From: Luteimonas panaciterrae
GTDB lineage: Bacteria; Pseudomonadota; Gammaproteobacteria; Xanthomonadales; Xanthomonadaceae
Reading direction: 5' to 3'
Assembly: GCF_020511115.1 (NCBI RefSeq)
Contig: NZ_JAJAVH010000001.1
Span: 248,001 to 312,000, forward strand
Length of the DNA stretch: 64,000 nt
Below are positions 50,144-59,633 of this stretch, piece by piece. Within the stretch, counting starts at the first letter, position 1, and each line of letters opens with the position of its first letter. Made by a program: the position numbers and the translations under genes. Below the pieces are notes generated by a model. It saw only the letters and a list, made by a program, of their open reading frames with translations, searched no databases and was not told the DNA's origin.

Positions 50144-50419
50144 TCACGGCTGCGGCGAATCGTGTTGCGAAACGGGCGGCACGCCGGCGGTTTGGCTGCG
50201 CGCCTCGGCCTGCTCGCGCAGACGACGCAGCGCCTGCGGATCGAGCATGATTTCCACATCGCGGCTCTGGTTGCCGATGCGCTGCGCCAACAGGCCCAGC
50301 ACCCAGGCGATCAGGAAACCGAGCGCGGCCAATAGGCAGAGGATCACCACGACCATCGAGGTGGTCTTCAGGGCGATCACGAAAGCGACGATGGCCAGCA
50401 GCAGGTAAAGCCAGATCAT
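50144..50419 (-). CDS. Small membrane protein
   Basis: 91 residues from the ATG at 50419 (GAGG five bases upstream). Two adjacent hydrophobic helices fill residues 2-43 (WLYLLLAIVAFVIALKTTSMVVVILCLLAALGFLIAWVLGLLAQRI). A short charged cytosolic tail follows (MLDPQALRRLREQAEARSQ). I cannot name the family; small two-helix proteins of this sort are common next to lipid genes, and cardiolipin synthase lies upstream on the same strand, about 140 bases away. Confidence 0.75.
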   Translation of the reverse strand: MIWLYLLLAIVAFVIALKTTSMVVVILCLLAALGFLIAWVLGLLAQRIGNQSRDVEIMLDPQALRRLREQAEARSQTAGVPPVSQHDSPQP

Positions 50420-50555
50420 CTGCGCCTCACGGGAAGGGAAGGGACCAGGTGGCCAAGTGTAAATGGCGATGCCGCACACTTGCGAGTCACGCGATGGAGT
50501 CGCTGAGCGCGCGGTCACGAAAGGCCGGAACGACCGCCCCGGAGCTTGGCGGCGA

Positions 50556-51998
50556 TCACAATAGCGGCGAAAACAGCCGCGCCACCGCTTCGGGCAGGCG
50601 CACGCTGAACAGGGATTGCGAGCGATCCTGACGCACGCGTGGCGCGTGGGCGAATTCGCCTTCGATCAGGCGCGCCAGCTGCGCCGCGATGCCGGCGTCG
50701 TGGAACAGCATCGACACCTCGAAGTTCAGGCGGAAGCTGCGGTTGTCGAAATTCGCGGTGCCGATCATGGCGACATCGTCGTCGACCAGCAGCGCTTTCG
50801 TATGCAACATGCGCGGACCGTATTCGTAGATCTTGACGCCCGCGGCCATCAGCTCGTCGTAGTAGGAGCGCGCGGCCAGCGTCACCAGCCGGCTGTCGCT
50901 GCATTGCGGCACCAGCAGGCGCACGTCCAGGCCGCCGAGCGCCGCCGAGGTCAGCGCCATCAGGGCCGCTTCGCCGGGCACGAAGTAGGGCGTGACCAGC
51001 CAGACGCGCCGGACGGCGGCGTGGATCGCGCCCACGTGCAGGCGATGGATCGCCTCCCACGAGGAATCCGGCCCCGAGGGCAGTACCTGCGCCGGGATCG
51101 GCCCCGGCCGCCGGTCGGGCAGGTTGCGCGCCAGCTCCGCCACGATGTCGCGCGATTGCGTGGCGTACATCCAGTCCTCGACGAACACCAGTTGCAGCAG
51201 ATGCGCCGCATCGCCATCGATGCGCAGGTGCAGATCGCGGTAGGCGTCCGCGCGCAGCGCCTCGTTCTCCTCGTCGGTGATGTTGATGCCGCCGGTGTAG
51301 GCGATGCGTCCGTCGATCACCACGATCTTGCGGTGCGTGCGCATGTTCACCCAGGTGCGCGTCCAGATGCGGCCGAAGCGCGCCGGATGAAACCAGCAGA
51401 ACTCGCCACCGGCCCGGATCAGCGCCTCGAAGAAGCGCGGATTGGCCTTCGATCCCACCGCATCGAGCAGTACGCGGACTTTCACGCCGGCGCGGGCGCG
51501 TTCCACCAGCGCATCGCGGATCGCCGTACCGGTGCGGTCGGGCAGATAGATGTAGTACTCCAGATGGATATGCTCGCGCGCGTTGCGGATGTCCTCCAGC
51601 AGCGCCGCGTAGGTGGCCGCGCCGTCGATCAGCAGGCGCACGTCCCGCGCCGACGAAGGCGGCAATCCGGTGGTGCGCTGGCCGAGCCGGGCCAGCTCCG
51701 CGCTCTCGCCGCTTTCCTCGTCGAGCCGCCTTTCCTGCAGCGTGAGCCGGTTGCGGCCGCGCCGCAGACGATGACGGGTGATCTTCTGCGGCCCGAACAC
51801 CTGGTAGATGATGAAGCCGACGTAAGGCAGGGCGGCCAGGCTGAGCAGCCAGCCCAGTGTCGCCGCCGGCTCGCGCTTCTGCAGCACGATCCAGCTACAC
51901 AGACCGACCAGATAGATCACCCACACCACGGTCACGTACATGCCCAGGTGCGGGATGGAGATGAATGCGTGCCACGCGTCCCTGAGCCACTCGATCAT
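50556..51998 (-). CDS. cls: Cardiolipin synthase (phospholipase D family)
   Basis: 480 residues. Two N-terminal membrane helices (GMYVTVVWVIYLVGLCSWIVL, LGWLLSLAALPYVGFIIYQVF) are followed by two PLD domains with intact HKD motifs: H222 in HRKIVVIDGRIAYTGG and H399 in HTKALLVDDDVAMIGT, each followed by the usual Gly/Asn-rich segment (NFDNRSF). It condenses two phosphatidylglycerols, or PG with another lipid, into cardiolipin at the inner membrane. The architecture fits ClsA. Confidence 0.94.
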   Translation of the reverse strand: MIEWLRDAWHAFISIPHLGMYVTVVWVIYLVGLCSWIVLQKREPAATLGWLLSLAALPYVGFIIYQVFGPQKITRHRLRRGRNRLTLQERRLDEESGESAELARLGQRTTGLPPSSARDVRLLIDGAATYAALLEDIRNAREHIHLEYYIYLPDRTGTAIRDALVERARAGVKVRVLLDAVGSKANPRFFEALIRAGGEFCWFHPARFGRIWTRTWVNMRTHRKIVVIDGRIAYTGGINITDEENEALRADAYRDLHLRIDGDAAHLLQLVFVEDWMYATQSRDIVAELARNLPDRRPGPIPAQVLPSGPDSSWEAIHRLHVGAIHAAVRRVWLVTPYFVPGEAALMALTSAALGGLDVRLLVPQCSDSRLVTLAARSYYDELMAAGVKIYEYGPRMLHTKALLVDDDVAMIGTANFDNRSFRLNFEVSMLFHDAGIAAQLARLIEGEFAHAPRVRQDRSQSLFSVRLPEAVARLFSPLL

Positions 51999-52074
51999 CG
52001 CAAGTATCCTTAACGCGCTGACGGCGCGTTTCGATGTCGCGTCGGCTGCGACGGATGCCTAGTAGGCTAATGCC

Positions 52075-53196
52075 ATGCGCGACAACGGCAAAGTGGCGGT
52101 GGGGAAATTCGGTGCGATCAAGGGTCGCGGCGCGGCCTCGTATGTCACCGGGCGCTACGAAAAGCGCGTGGCGCGCGCCGAGGACGATGGCTGGGGATCG
52201 GCCTACGACTTCTCCGACGCCGCGGGCGAGGATGGCGAATTGCCGCCGCACCCGGCGACCAGCGTTACCGAGGAACGCGCCCGCAGCATCATCAGCCGCA
52301 ACGATTCGCCCGACATCGGCTTCGGCCAATCGGTGAACCCCTACCGCGGCTGCGAACATGGTTGCGTGTACTGCTTCGCGCGGCCCTCGCATGCCTATCT
52401 GGATCTGTCGCCGGGCCTGGATTTCGAAACCAAGCTCTACGCCAAGACCAACGCCGCCGAACGCCTGCGCGAGGAACTCGCCAAGCCCTCGTACCGCTGC
52501 TCGCCGATCGCGCTCGGCATCAACACCGATGCCTATCAGCCGATCGAGCGTCAATACCGCGTCACGCGCTCGGTGCTGGAAGTGCTGGCCGAGTGCAGGC
52601 ATCCGGTCAGCCTGATCACCAAGAGCGCGCTGATCCAGCGCGATCTTGATCTGTTGGCGCCGATGGCCGAGCAACGCCTCGTCACCGTCTACGTGTCGGT
52701 GACCACGCTGGACAACAAACTCTCCTCGAAGCTGGAACCGCGCGCCGCCGCGCCGCATACGCGACTGAAGACGATCCGCGCCTTGCACGAAGCCGGCGTG
52801 CCGGTCGGCACGATGGTCGCGCCGGTGATCCCGATGATCACCGACAAGCATCTCGAAGCGATTCTGGAAGCCGCCTACGAAGCCGGCGCGCGCGCGGCCG
52901 GTTACGTATTGTTGCGGTTGCCGCACGAGTTGAAGGAAGTCTGGCGCGAATGGCTGCAGCTGCACTATCCCGAGCGCGCCCAGCACGTCATGAGCCTGAT
53001 CCAGCAGATGCGCGGCGGCAAGGATTACGACTCCGCGTTCGGCACGCGCATGCGCGGCGAAGGTCCTTTCGCCGAACTGCTCGCCATGCGCTTCGCCAAG
53101 ACGCACCGCCGCCTCGGCTTCGGACGCCTGCCGCCGCTGGATGGCAGCCGGTTCGTGCCGCCGCGCAAGCCTTCACCGCAAGGCGAGCTGTTCTGA
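52075..53196 (+). CDS. PA0069-family radical SAM protein
   Basis: 373 residues. The [4Fe-4S] motif is C93-x3-C97-x2-C100 (YRGCEHGCVYCFARPSH), the SplB/PA0069 arrangement. The upstream KGRGAASYVTGRYEK segment and the downstream ITKSALIQRDLDLLAP, VTTLDNKLSSKLEPRA and APVIPMITDK stretches are characteristic of this family, which is distantly related to spore photoproduct lyase but of unknown function. The C-terminus adds basic and Pro-rich residues. Monocistronic, divergent from cls with about 75 bases between. Confidence 0.92.
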   Translation: MRDNGKVAVGKFGAIKGRGAASYVTGRYEKRVARAEDDGWGSAYDFSDAAGEDGELPPHPATSVTEERARSIISRNDSPDIGFGQSVNPYRGCEHGCVYCFARPSHAYLDLSPGLDFETKLYAKTNAAERLREELAKPSYRCSPIALGINTDAYQPIERQYRVTRSVLEVLAECRHPVSLITKSALIQRDLDLLAPMAEQRLVTVYVSVTTLDNKLSSKLEPRAAAPHTRLKTIRALHEAGVPVGTMVAPVIPMITDKHLEAILEAAYEAGARAAGYVLLRLPHELKEVWREWLQLHYPERAQHVMSLIQQMRGGKDYDSAFGTRMRGEGPFAELLAMRFAKTHRRLGFGRLPPLDGSRFVPPRKPSPQGELF

Positions 53197-53568
53197 CACG
53201 AGCGCCGCCGATTCCAATCGGCGGGTCCTAATGGCGGGACAATGAAACCCATGCGCCGTAATTGACGCTGTTGCGTCGCCGCGCGCAGAATTCGCATCTT
53301 CATTCATCCCATCCGACCACGGACATGACGCGGAATCCGCTACTGATCCTGCTGAATCATCAGCGCGCAAGCGCGGGTCGGGTGTGCCTGCCTTTCGTGA
53401 TCGGACGCGTCGGATCGAACTGATCCCTCCGCCCGACATGCGAAACGAACAAGCACCCACCCGGGTGCTTTTTTATTGCCTGCTTTTTCGCCGCGATCGC
53501 TGTATCGAGCGTTGGCGGACGTACTGAACTCTTAATCACACCGCATCAAGACTCAAGGAGAACGTGCC
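53197..53568. other. Gap with intrinsic terminator at 53451-53476
   Basis: No protein gene is supported. A perfect stem AAGCACCC/GGGTGCTT with ACCC loop followed by T6 lies at 53451-53476, about 255 bases after the radical SAM stop; that distance is long for its terminator, so a small RNA in 53220-53476 or read-through attenuation is possible. AAGGAG at 53555-53560 belongs to the leader peptide downstream. Confidence 0.6.
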
Positions 53569-53598
53569 ATGCACTCACTCGCCGAGACCGAACCCTAG
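53569..53598 (+). CDS. 9-residue leader peptide upstream of EF-G paralogue
   Basis: MHSLAETEP and a stop. The Shine-Dalgarno AAGGAG is ideally placed, eight bases before the ATG, and is stronger than that of the following long gene. A hairpin lies between the two. Such a short translated ORF is typical of attenuation leaders for translation-factor and ribosome-protection genes. Not proven: the ORF could be chance, but the strong SD argues otherwise. Confidence 0.55.
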   Translation: MHSLAETEP

Positions 53599-53612
53599 CC
53601 GCCCGTCCCGTT

Positions 53613-53644
53613 GCCAACAGGGGCGTGCGGCCCCGCATGTTGGC
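53613..53644 (+). promoter_or_regulatory. Bulged hairpin between leader ORF and EF-G-like gene
   Basis: GCCAACA pairs with TGTTGGC and inside it GGGGC with GCCCC, with a three-base bulge and a five-base loop. No T-run follows, so translation coupling or RNA stability is a likelier use than termination. The EF-G start lies 19 bases on. Confidence 0.55.
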
Positions 53645-53662
53645 GACTGAAGACACGAACTC

Positions 53663-55702
53663 ATGAATACCCGCACACTGCTTTCCCGCTGGCGCAACAT
53701 TGGCGTCATTGCCCACATCGACGCTGGCAAAACCACACTCACCGAACGCCTGCTGTGGGCCTCCGGTGCCATCCATCGCATCGGCGAAGTGCACGATGGC
53801 GAAGCCACCACCGACTTCTCGGACATCGAACGCCGGCGTGGCATCACCATCGGCGCCGCGGCCGTGCGTCTGGACTGGATGCCACAAGGCGACCAGCCGC
53901 ATCGGCTGACCCTCATCGATACACCGGGCCACATCGATTTCGCGATCGAGGTGGAACGCTCCTTGCGCGTGCTCGACGGCGCGGTCGCGGTCTTCTCGGC
54001 CGTCGACGGCGTGCAGCCGCAATCCGAAACCGTCTGGCATCAGGCGGACCGGCATGGCGTGCCGCGCATCGCTTTCGTCAACAAGATGGATCGTCCGGGC
54101 GCCGATTTCGAACGCGTGCTGACGCAGTTGCGAGAGAAGCTCGATGCACAACCGTGGCCGTTGGGATTACCGCTGGGCAGCGACGGTGCGTTCGACGGTT
54201 GGGTCGATCTCGTTCACCGCACGATCGTGCGCTGGAACGAGGCTGGCGACACTGAGCGAACCGACTGGTCGACCGCCGACGCAGCGAGTTACGAGGGCGC
54301 AAGGCAGCGATTGATCGAAGCGGTTGCCGCGCACGACGACTTGCTTGCCGAGGCGTACATCAACGAGCAGCCGATCGACGACGCGATGCTGCGCGCGGCC
54401 CTGCGCCGCGGCGTGCTGGCAGGCCTTGGCGTGCCGGTGCTCGCGGGCTCGGCCATCCGCAACAAGGGCATCGATACGTTGCTCGACGCCGTCGTGCATT
54501 ACCTGCCTTCGCCGCTGGATCGTCCATCGATCCGGGCCGAGCGAAACGGCGAGGAGACGTGGCTCGCCGCCGATCCCGACGGTCCGCTCGCGGCATTGGT
54601 GTTCAAGATCGCGCATCAAGCGCACGGTCCGGTGACGTACGTGCGCGTGTACTCGGGCACGCTTCGCGTGGGCGACACGGTGTGGCGTTCGCGGCAGGAG
54701 AGTGCGCGTCGCATCGGACGCTTGGCGATCGTGCAGGCCGATCGCACGCAGGACGTGACGCAAGCCGTGGCGGGCGAGATCGTGGCCATCCTCGGCTGGA
54801 AGGATGCGGTCAGCGGAGAAACGCTGAGTGCTTCGACCCTGCCGATCACGCTCGAGACCATTCATGCGCAGCCCGCGGTGCTGTCGTGGCGATTGTCGGC
54901 GCAGAAGGCGACGGACCTGATCAAGCTCGGCCAGGGATTGGCCGCGCTGGCGCAGGAGGATCCCTCGTTCCGCGTCGAGACCGATACCGATACCGGCGAA
55001 ACGCTCGCCTGGGGCATGGGCGAATTGCACCTGGAGGTGATGGTCGAACGCCTGCGCAACGAGTGGAACGTCGAGGTGCGCACCGGCACGCCGCGCGTGG
55101 CCTATCAGGAAACGCCGCGTGCCGCGGTGCATGGCGTCGAGGGCAAGGTCGTCAAGCGCAACGGAGGCGTGGGCCAGTTCGCGCGCGTGGTGTTCGACAT
55201 CGCGCCGCGTGAGGATGGCCTGAACACCTTCGAAGACCGCACCGTCGGCGGCATGGTGCCGAAAGCGTTCGTGGCGGCGACCGAGAAGGGCGTGCGCGCG
55301 GCGTTGGCGGAAGGGCCGCGAGGCTATCCCGTCGTCGGCATCACGGTGCGCCTGGTGGACGGTGAAACCCATGCGGTGGATTCGTCCGACCTGGCGTTCC
55401 AGCGCGCGGCGATGGAGGCGATGAAGACGGCGCTCGCGCGGGTCGGCACCACGTTGCTGGAACCGGTGATGACCGTGGCCATCGACACGCCCGCGACACA
55501 TCTGGGCGATGTCGTCGGCGATGTGCAGCGCCGCAACGGCCGCGTGGCGGCGATCGAGGACAAAGGCGCGCGCGCCGACATCCTCGCACTCGCGCCGCTG
55601 GCGGCGCTTGCCGGTTACACCACGGCGCTGCGCTCGCTCACGCAAGGTCGCGCGCAGGCCAGCGTGATCTTCCACGGTTACGAGGAAGCCAGTGGGCAAT
55701 GA
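53663..55702 (+). CDS. Elongation factor G-like GTPase (EF-G paralogue)
   Basis: 679 residues. G1 motif AHIDAGKTT at 17-25, ERRRGITI switch I, DTPGH and NKMD for guanine recognition, then domains II-V with [11 protein letters not shown] and [16 protein letters not shown]. Against canonical fusA products (about 700 residues, N-terminus RNIGI...[12 protein letters not shown]) it is shorter and divergent, e.g. [19 protein letters not shown]. It may be a second translocase, a recycling factor, or a ribosome-protection protein of the Tet(M) type; sequence alone does not decide. The leader ORF upstream fits drug- or stress-controlled expression. Confidence 0.85.
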   Translation: MNTRTLLSRWRNIGVIAHIDAGKTTLTERLLWASGAIHRIGEVHDGEATTDFSDIERRRGITIGAAAVRLDWMPQGDQPHRLTLIDTPGHIDFAIEVERSLRVLDGAVAVFSAVDGVQPQSETVWHQADRHGVPRIAFVNKMDRPGADFERVLTQLREKLDAQPWPLGLPLGSDGAFDGWVDLVHRTIVRWNEAGDTERTDWSTADAASYEGARQRLIEAVAAHDDLLAEAYINEQPIDDAMLRAALRRGVLAGLGVPVLAGSAIRNKGIDTLLDAVVHYLPSPLDRPSIRAERNGEETWLAADPDGPLAALVFKIAHQAHGPVTYVRVYSGTLRVGDTVWRSRQESARRIGRLAIVQADRTQDVTQAVAGEIVAILGWKDAVSGETLSASTLPITLETIHAQPAVLSWRLSAQKATDLIKLGQGLAALAQEDPSFRVETDTDTGETLAWGMGELHLEVMVERLRNEWNVEVRTGTPRVAYQETPRAAVHGVEGKVVKRNGGVGQFARVVFDIAPREDGLNTFEDRTVGGMVPKAFVAATEKGVRAALAEGPRGYPVVGITVRLVDGETHAVDSSDLAFQRAAMEAMKTALARVGTTLLEPVMTVAIDTPATHLGDVVGDVQRRNGRVAAIEDKGARADILALAPLAALAGYTTALRSLTQGRAQASVIFHGYEEASGQ

Positions 55703-55715
55703 GTGATGCAATGCG

Positions 55716-55758
55716 GAGGCGCCGGGGAAAACGGAGTTGACCCCGGCGCCTCTTTTTT
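55716..55758 (+). terminator. Intrinsic terminator after EF-G paralogue
   Basis: A perfect 12-bp stem (GAGGCGCCGGGG / CCCCGGCGCCTC), 13-base loop and six T, directly after the stop codon. Confidence 0.95.
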
Positions 55759-55860
55759 GATCAACGACTTGATGATGAACGACCCGCGCCCATTCACGAA
55801 CCTTACGACCCCTCCACGGCCCTCTTGCTAAGGTGCCGGCGGGACAGGCAAGGTCATGGA

Positions 55861-57033
55861 ATGTTGAACGCAGACAGCAGCAACGGGGGGGCGGATGACG
55901 GACGGTTTCGTCTGGCGATGGCATCGGCGGGCATCGGCATGGCGATCGCCGATCTGGACGGTCTCTGGCTCGAGGTGAATCCCGCCCTCGAACGCATGCT
56001 CGGCTACAGCGCCGAGGAACTGATCGGCAAACCGGTCTATCAGTTCAGTCATCCCGACGAGATCGTGACGGTGAAGAAATCCATCACCGATCTCGCCAGC
56101 GGCACGCGCGAGATGGTCGATGCCCGCAGGCGCTACATCCGCCGCGATGGGCAGATGGTCTGGGTGCATCTCAACGCCGCGATGATGCACGACACTCGTG
56201 GCAAGCAGGTCTATTGCATCCTGCAGCTGCGCGATATCACCGCGCAGCACGAAGCCGAGCAGGCATTGCGCGAACTCAACGAGACGCTGGAGCGCCGCGT
56301 GGCCGAGCGCACCGCGGAAGTGGAGGCCATCAACCGGCAGCAGGAATTGTTCGCCTACGGGGTGTCGCACGATCTGCGCGCGCCGCTGCGGGCGGTGGAA
56401 AGTTTCGCCGGCCTGCTGGCGAGCCATCATGGCGCCAAGCTCGACGATACCGCGCGCGATTACCTCGATCGCATCCGCAAGGCGACCACGCAGATGGCGA
56501 CGCTGATCGACGGATTGCTCGAACTGTCCCGCGCTTCGCGCGCCGAGCTCAAGTTGCAGCCGGTCGACATGAGCCTGCTGGCCGACTGGGTGGGAATCGA
56601 GCTGGCCGAGGCCGAGCCGCAGCGCGCGAACACGATCGAGGTGGAGCCGGGCCTGGTGGCCTTCGGCGACGAACGCCAGCTCAAGGTGCTGCTCGGACAA
56701 TTGCTGCACAACGCCTGGAAATTCTCGCGTGATCGCGATCGCGTCGAGATCTCGGTCAGCGGCCGGCGCGTGGGCGACCGCATCGTCATCGACGTGCGCG
56801 ATCGCGGCATCGGCTTCGACATGCGCTATGCGAACAAGCTGTTCGAACCATTCCAGCGCCTGCATGGCCCGGAGCAGGCCGGTGGCAACGGCATCGGCCT
56901 CGCGATCGCGCACCGCATCGTCGAACGCCATCGTGGACGGCTGTGGGCGGAGTCGGAAATCGAAGTGGGCAGTACGTTCCATCTCGAATTGCCGGCGGTG
57001 GCGGAAGCCTCGGGATCACGCGATCCTGGCTAG
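55861..57033 (+). CDS. PAS-domain sensor histidine kinase
   Basis: 390 residues from the ATG at 55861. A PAS domain occupies about 14-130 (GIGMAIADLDGLWLEVNPALERMLGYSAEELIGKP, then a PAC segment). A coiled coil (ALRELNETLERRVAERTAEVEAINRQ) leads into HisKA with the H-box SHDLRAPLRAV (His170) and HATPase_c with N-box LLHNAWKFS and G-boxes VRDRGIGFD and GNGIGLAIAHRI. There is no membrane segment, so it is a cytosolic sensor. The H-box/PAS/Rcp-type pairing resembles phytochrome-like kinases, but no phytochrome domain is present. Probably acts with the receiver gene 100 bases on. Confidence 0.9.
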   Translation: MLNADSSNGGADDGRFRLAMASAGIGMAIADLDGLWLEVNPALERMLGYSAEELIGKPVYQFSHPDEIVTVKKSITDLASGTREMVDARRRYIRRDGQMVWVHLNAAMMHDTRGKQVYCILQLRDITAQHEAEQALRELNETLERRVAERTAEVEAINRQQELFAYGVSHDLRAPLRAVESFAGLLASHHGAKLDDTARDYLDRIRKATTQMATLIDGLLELSRASRAELKLQPVDMSLLADWVGIELAEAEPQRANTIEVEPGLVAFGDERQLKVLLGQLLHNAWKFSRDRDRVEISVSGRRVGDRIVIDVRDRGIGFDMRYANKLFEPFQRLHGPEQAGGNGIGLAIAHRIVERHRGRLWAESEIEVGSTFHLELPAVAEASGSRDPG

Positions 57034-57134
57034 AAAATGCGTCAACGCGCCGCAGACGCGCCGACGTTTAGGCTCTATTCTCCGGTTGCCCCGAAGCCTG
57101 GGCCTGGGAGCCATCAGTCACGAAGCGGGAAGGC

Positions 57135-57578
57135 ATGTCGCAGAAAGAAATTTTGCTGGTCGAAGACAATCCGGACGACATCGAACTGACGAGGATCGCC
57201 TTTGCCGAGGCCAGGATCGTCAATCCTCTCACCGTGGTCGGCGATGGCGCCGAGGCGCTGGATTACCTGTTCGCGCGCGGCAAGCATGCCGGCCGCAATC
57301 TCGGCGAGCTGCCGACCATGATCCTGCTCGACCTGAATCTGCCGAAGGTCGACGGCCGCGAAGTGCTGGAAGCGATCCGCGCCGATGAGCGCACCCGGCA
57401 TCTGCCCGTGGTGGTGCTGACCACCAGCGCCGAGCCTTTCGACGTCGAGGCCTGTTATGCGCTCGGTGTGAACAGCTACATCCGCAAGCCGGTGGATTTC
57501 GAGCAGTTCGTCGGCGCGGTGAAGCAGGTGGGGTTGTATTGGCTAGTGTTGAACCAGCCGCCGCGTCCGCTCGCGTGA
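57135..57578 (+). CDS. Single-domain response regulator (Rcp1-like)
   Basis: 147 residues, receiver domain only. Acidic residues E10/D11 (LLVEDNPDDIELTR), phospho-acceptor D66 (MILLDLNLPKVDGREVL), and K in YIRKPVDF are all present. The DNPDD start and the long alpha4 region match Rcp1-type regulators that partner phytochrome-like kinases. Output is by protein contact, as no DNA-binding domain exists. It follows the PAS kinase. Confidence 0.9.
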   Translation: MSQKEILLVEDNPDDIELTRIAFAEARIVNPLTVVGDGAEALDYLFARGKHAGRNLGELPTMILLDLNLPKVDGREVLEAIRADERTRHLPVVVLTTSAEPFDVEACYALGVNSYIRKPVDFEQFVGAVKQVGLYWLVLNQPPRPLA

Positions 57579-57643
57579 GTGCTAAATCCGAGGCTTTAGA
57601 GCGGTCTTCCTGTACCGCTCATGCTGATCGGTTTTTTCAGCTC

Positions 57644-57737
57644 GTCATTCCCGCGAAGGCGGGAATCCATGGACTTTGCTATCGGTTTTGCTGTGTCGGA
57701 ACGAACGTCCTTGGATTCCCGCCTTCGCGGGAATGAC
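57644..57737. repeat. Inverted pair of REP-like repeats
   Basis: 26-base copies at 57644-57669 and 57712-57737 are perfect inverted complements (GTCATTCCCGCGAAGG and its partner), separated by 42 bases, between the response regulator and the oxygenase gene. The pair can form one long hairpin. Confidence 0.9.
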
Positions 57738-57772
57738 GGACCTGAGAGCGCTCGCGCTTGAACTGAAACGCT

Positions 57773-58486
57773 CTAAGCGCGTGCGTTCTCGCCATATAGC
57801 GCCTGCGCGCGCTGAAACAGAATCCAGCTGGTCGCGATGAACTTGTCGCCACGCTGCGGACGATTGCCGCGATGCGTATGCGTGAACGCGGTCGGCGCGA
57901 TCAGCAAGGTGCCGGTCGCGGGTTTGATCTTGCGCTGCTGGAACAGGAACTCGGTTTCGCCCTCGTCGAATTCCTCGTTGAGATAGAGCGTCCACAGCAG
58001 ATGCCGATGCAGGGTTTCGGCGCTGGCATCGCGCGGATACAGTTCGCAGTGCCAGTACGGATAGCCGCCGGACCCCGCCGTGTACCACTGCAGATTGATC
58101 GTGCCGGGGCGCAGGCAGGTGCGCGCCAGCTCGCCCAGGCGTCGATCGTCCATCGCCGAAAGATCCTCGGCGGTGAGGCGTTTCGGTGTTCCGTCCTCGC
58201 CGGGCTGTTGCAGCATCAGCGGTGCGATCAGCGCCTGCGGATAACGGCGCAGGTAGGCGAGCAGGCCGCCGTAGACGGCGACGTTGAGGGCCTGTTCCAC
58301 GTCGGCCCAGTCCTGGCGGCCGGTCAGCGACAGATCGCGGCTGCGCTTGAGTTCGGGATGCACGCCACCGCCGACGCGGCCCGGCGCCAGCGCATCGCTG
58401 GCGCGCAGACGTTCGACGATCGCCGCACAGGTCTCGCGCGGCAATGCTTCATCGAAGACTTCGATGAAGTCGTGCGCCGTGGTCAT
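57773..58486 (-). CDS. 2OG-Fe(II) oxygenase family protein
   Basis: 237 residues from the ATG at 58486. The double-stranded beta-helix core has the proximal Fe ligands in [12 protein letters not shown], the segment [21 protein letters not shown], and the distal His with 2-oxoglutarate Arg in [14 protein letters not shown]. Substrate unknown. Its start overlaps the fbp stop by ATGA, so it is coupled to fructose-bisphosphatase, an unexpected pairing. The long frame further upstream is a shadow of fbp. Confidence 0.82.
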   Translation of the reverse strand: MTTAHDFIEVFDEALPRETCAAIVERLRASDALAPGRVGGGVHPELKRSRDLSLTGRQDWADVEQALNVAVYGGLLAYLRRYPQALIAPLMLQQPGEDGTPKRLTAEDLSAMDDRRLGELARTCLRPGTINLQWYTAGSGGYPYWHCELYPRDASAETLHRHLLWTLYLNEEFDEGETEFLFQQRKIKPATGTLLIAPTAFTHTHRGNRPQRGDKFIATSWILFQRAQALYGENARA

Positions 58487-59499
58487 GCGGCCGCGGCGTC
58501 GTGTTCGAGGTGATAGCGCATGGCGGCTTCCACTTCGCCCTTGGAACCGAGGAACACGGGCACGCGCTGGTGCAGCTGTGTCGGCGCGATGTCGAGCATG
58601 CGTGCGCGGCCGTCGCTGGCGGCACCGCCGGCCTGTTCGACCAGCAGACTCATCGGATTGGCTTCGTACATCAGGCGCAGCTTGCCGGGCTTGCCCGGGT
58701 CCTTGCGGTCCCAGGGATAGATGAAGATGCCGCCGCGCGTGAGGATGCGATGCACGTCGGCCACCATCGAGGCGATCCAGCGCATGTTGAAATCCTTGCC
58801 GCGCGGCCCTTCCTTGCCCGCCAGCAGATCGCCGACGTAGCGCTGCATCGGCGCTTCCCAATGGCGCTGGTTGGACATGTTGACGGCGAATTCCTTGGTC
58901 TCTTCCGGAATGCGCATGTTGGGCTGCGTCATCACGAACGAACCCTGCTCGCGATCCAGGGTGAACGCATGCGTGCCGTTGCCGATGGTGAGGACGAGCA
59001 TCGTGCTCGGCCCGTAGATGCAGTAGCCGGCCGCGACTTGCGCGGTGCCCGGCTGCAGGAAATGTTCGTCTTCAGGCTGCACGACATCGTCCGGACAGCG
59101 CAGTACCGAGAAGATGGTGCCGACGCTGACGTTGACGTCGATGTTGCTGCTGCCGTCGAGCGGATCGAATAACAGCAGGTAGTTGCCGCGCGGATACATG
59201 TCCGGGATCGGCTGGCTGTGGTCCATTTCCTCCGATGCGCAGGCGGCGAGATGGCCGCCCCAGGCATTGGCTTCCAGCAAGATTTCGTTGCTCAGCACGT
59301 CGAGCTTCTTCTGCGCCTCGCCCTGCACGTTGCCAGTGCCGGCATCGCCAAGCACGCCACCGAGCGCGCCCTTGCCGACGGCGACGGAAATGCTCTTGCA
59401 GGCGCGCGCGACCACTTCGATCAGCAATCGCAGGTCCGGCTTGATGCGGTCGTTGCGCTGTTCTTCGATCAGGTAGCGGGTCAGGGAGATCTCGGACAT
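58483..59499 (-). CDS. fbp: Class I fructose-1,6-bisphosphatase
   Basis: 338 residues. N-terminal [10 protein letters not shown], then metal-binding ASEEMD and the active-site [31 protein letters not shown] and [24 protein letters not shown] with the conserved lysine/arginine. This is the gluconeogenic enzyme (releases phosphate from fructose 1,6-bisphosphate). It is first in a two-gene operon with the oxygenase. Confidence 0.97.
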   Translation of the reverse strand: MSEISLTRYLIEEQRNDRIKPDLRLLIEVVARACKSISVAVGKGALGGVLGDAGTGNVQGEAQKKLDVLSNEILLEANAWGGHLAACASEEMDHSQPIPDMYPRGNYLLLFDPLDGSSNIDVNVSVGTIFSVLRCPDDVVQPEDEHFLQPGTAQVAAGYCIYGPSTMLVLTIGNGTHAFTLDREQGSFVMTQPNMRIPEETKEFAVNMSNQRHWEAPMQRYVGDLLAGKEGPRGKDFNMRWIASMVADVHRILTRGGIFIYPWDRKDPGKPGKLRLMYEANPMSLLVEQAGGAASDGRARMLDIAPTQLHQRVPVFLGSKGEVEAAMRYHLEHDAAAA

Positions 59500-59633
59500 G
59501 GGCTCGCTGGCAGGGGACAGGGGCCGACATTATGGAATGGTCGCGATGACAAACGAATCGCGACATGCCGAACCCCGGTGTTTTTGTTCACGACACGCGC
59601 TGCCGCCGGGGTTTCGCGCTTGCGAAATCGATT

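Noticed and set aside
54167-55924. 585-codon minus-strand open frame
   Set aside because: Antisense of the EF-G paralogue, which has intact G motifs and domains.
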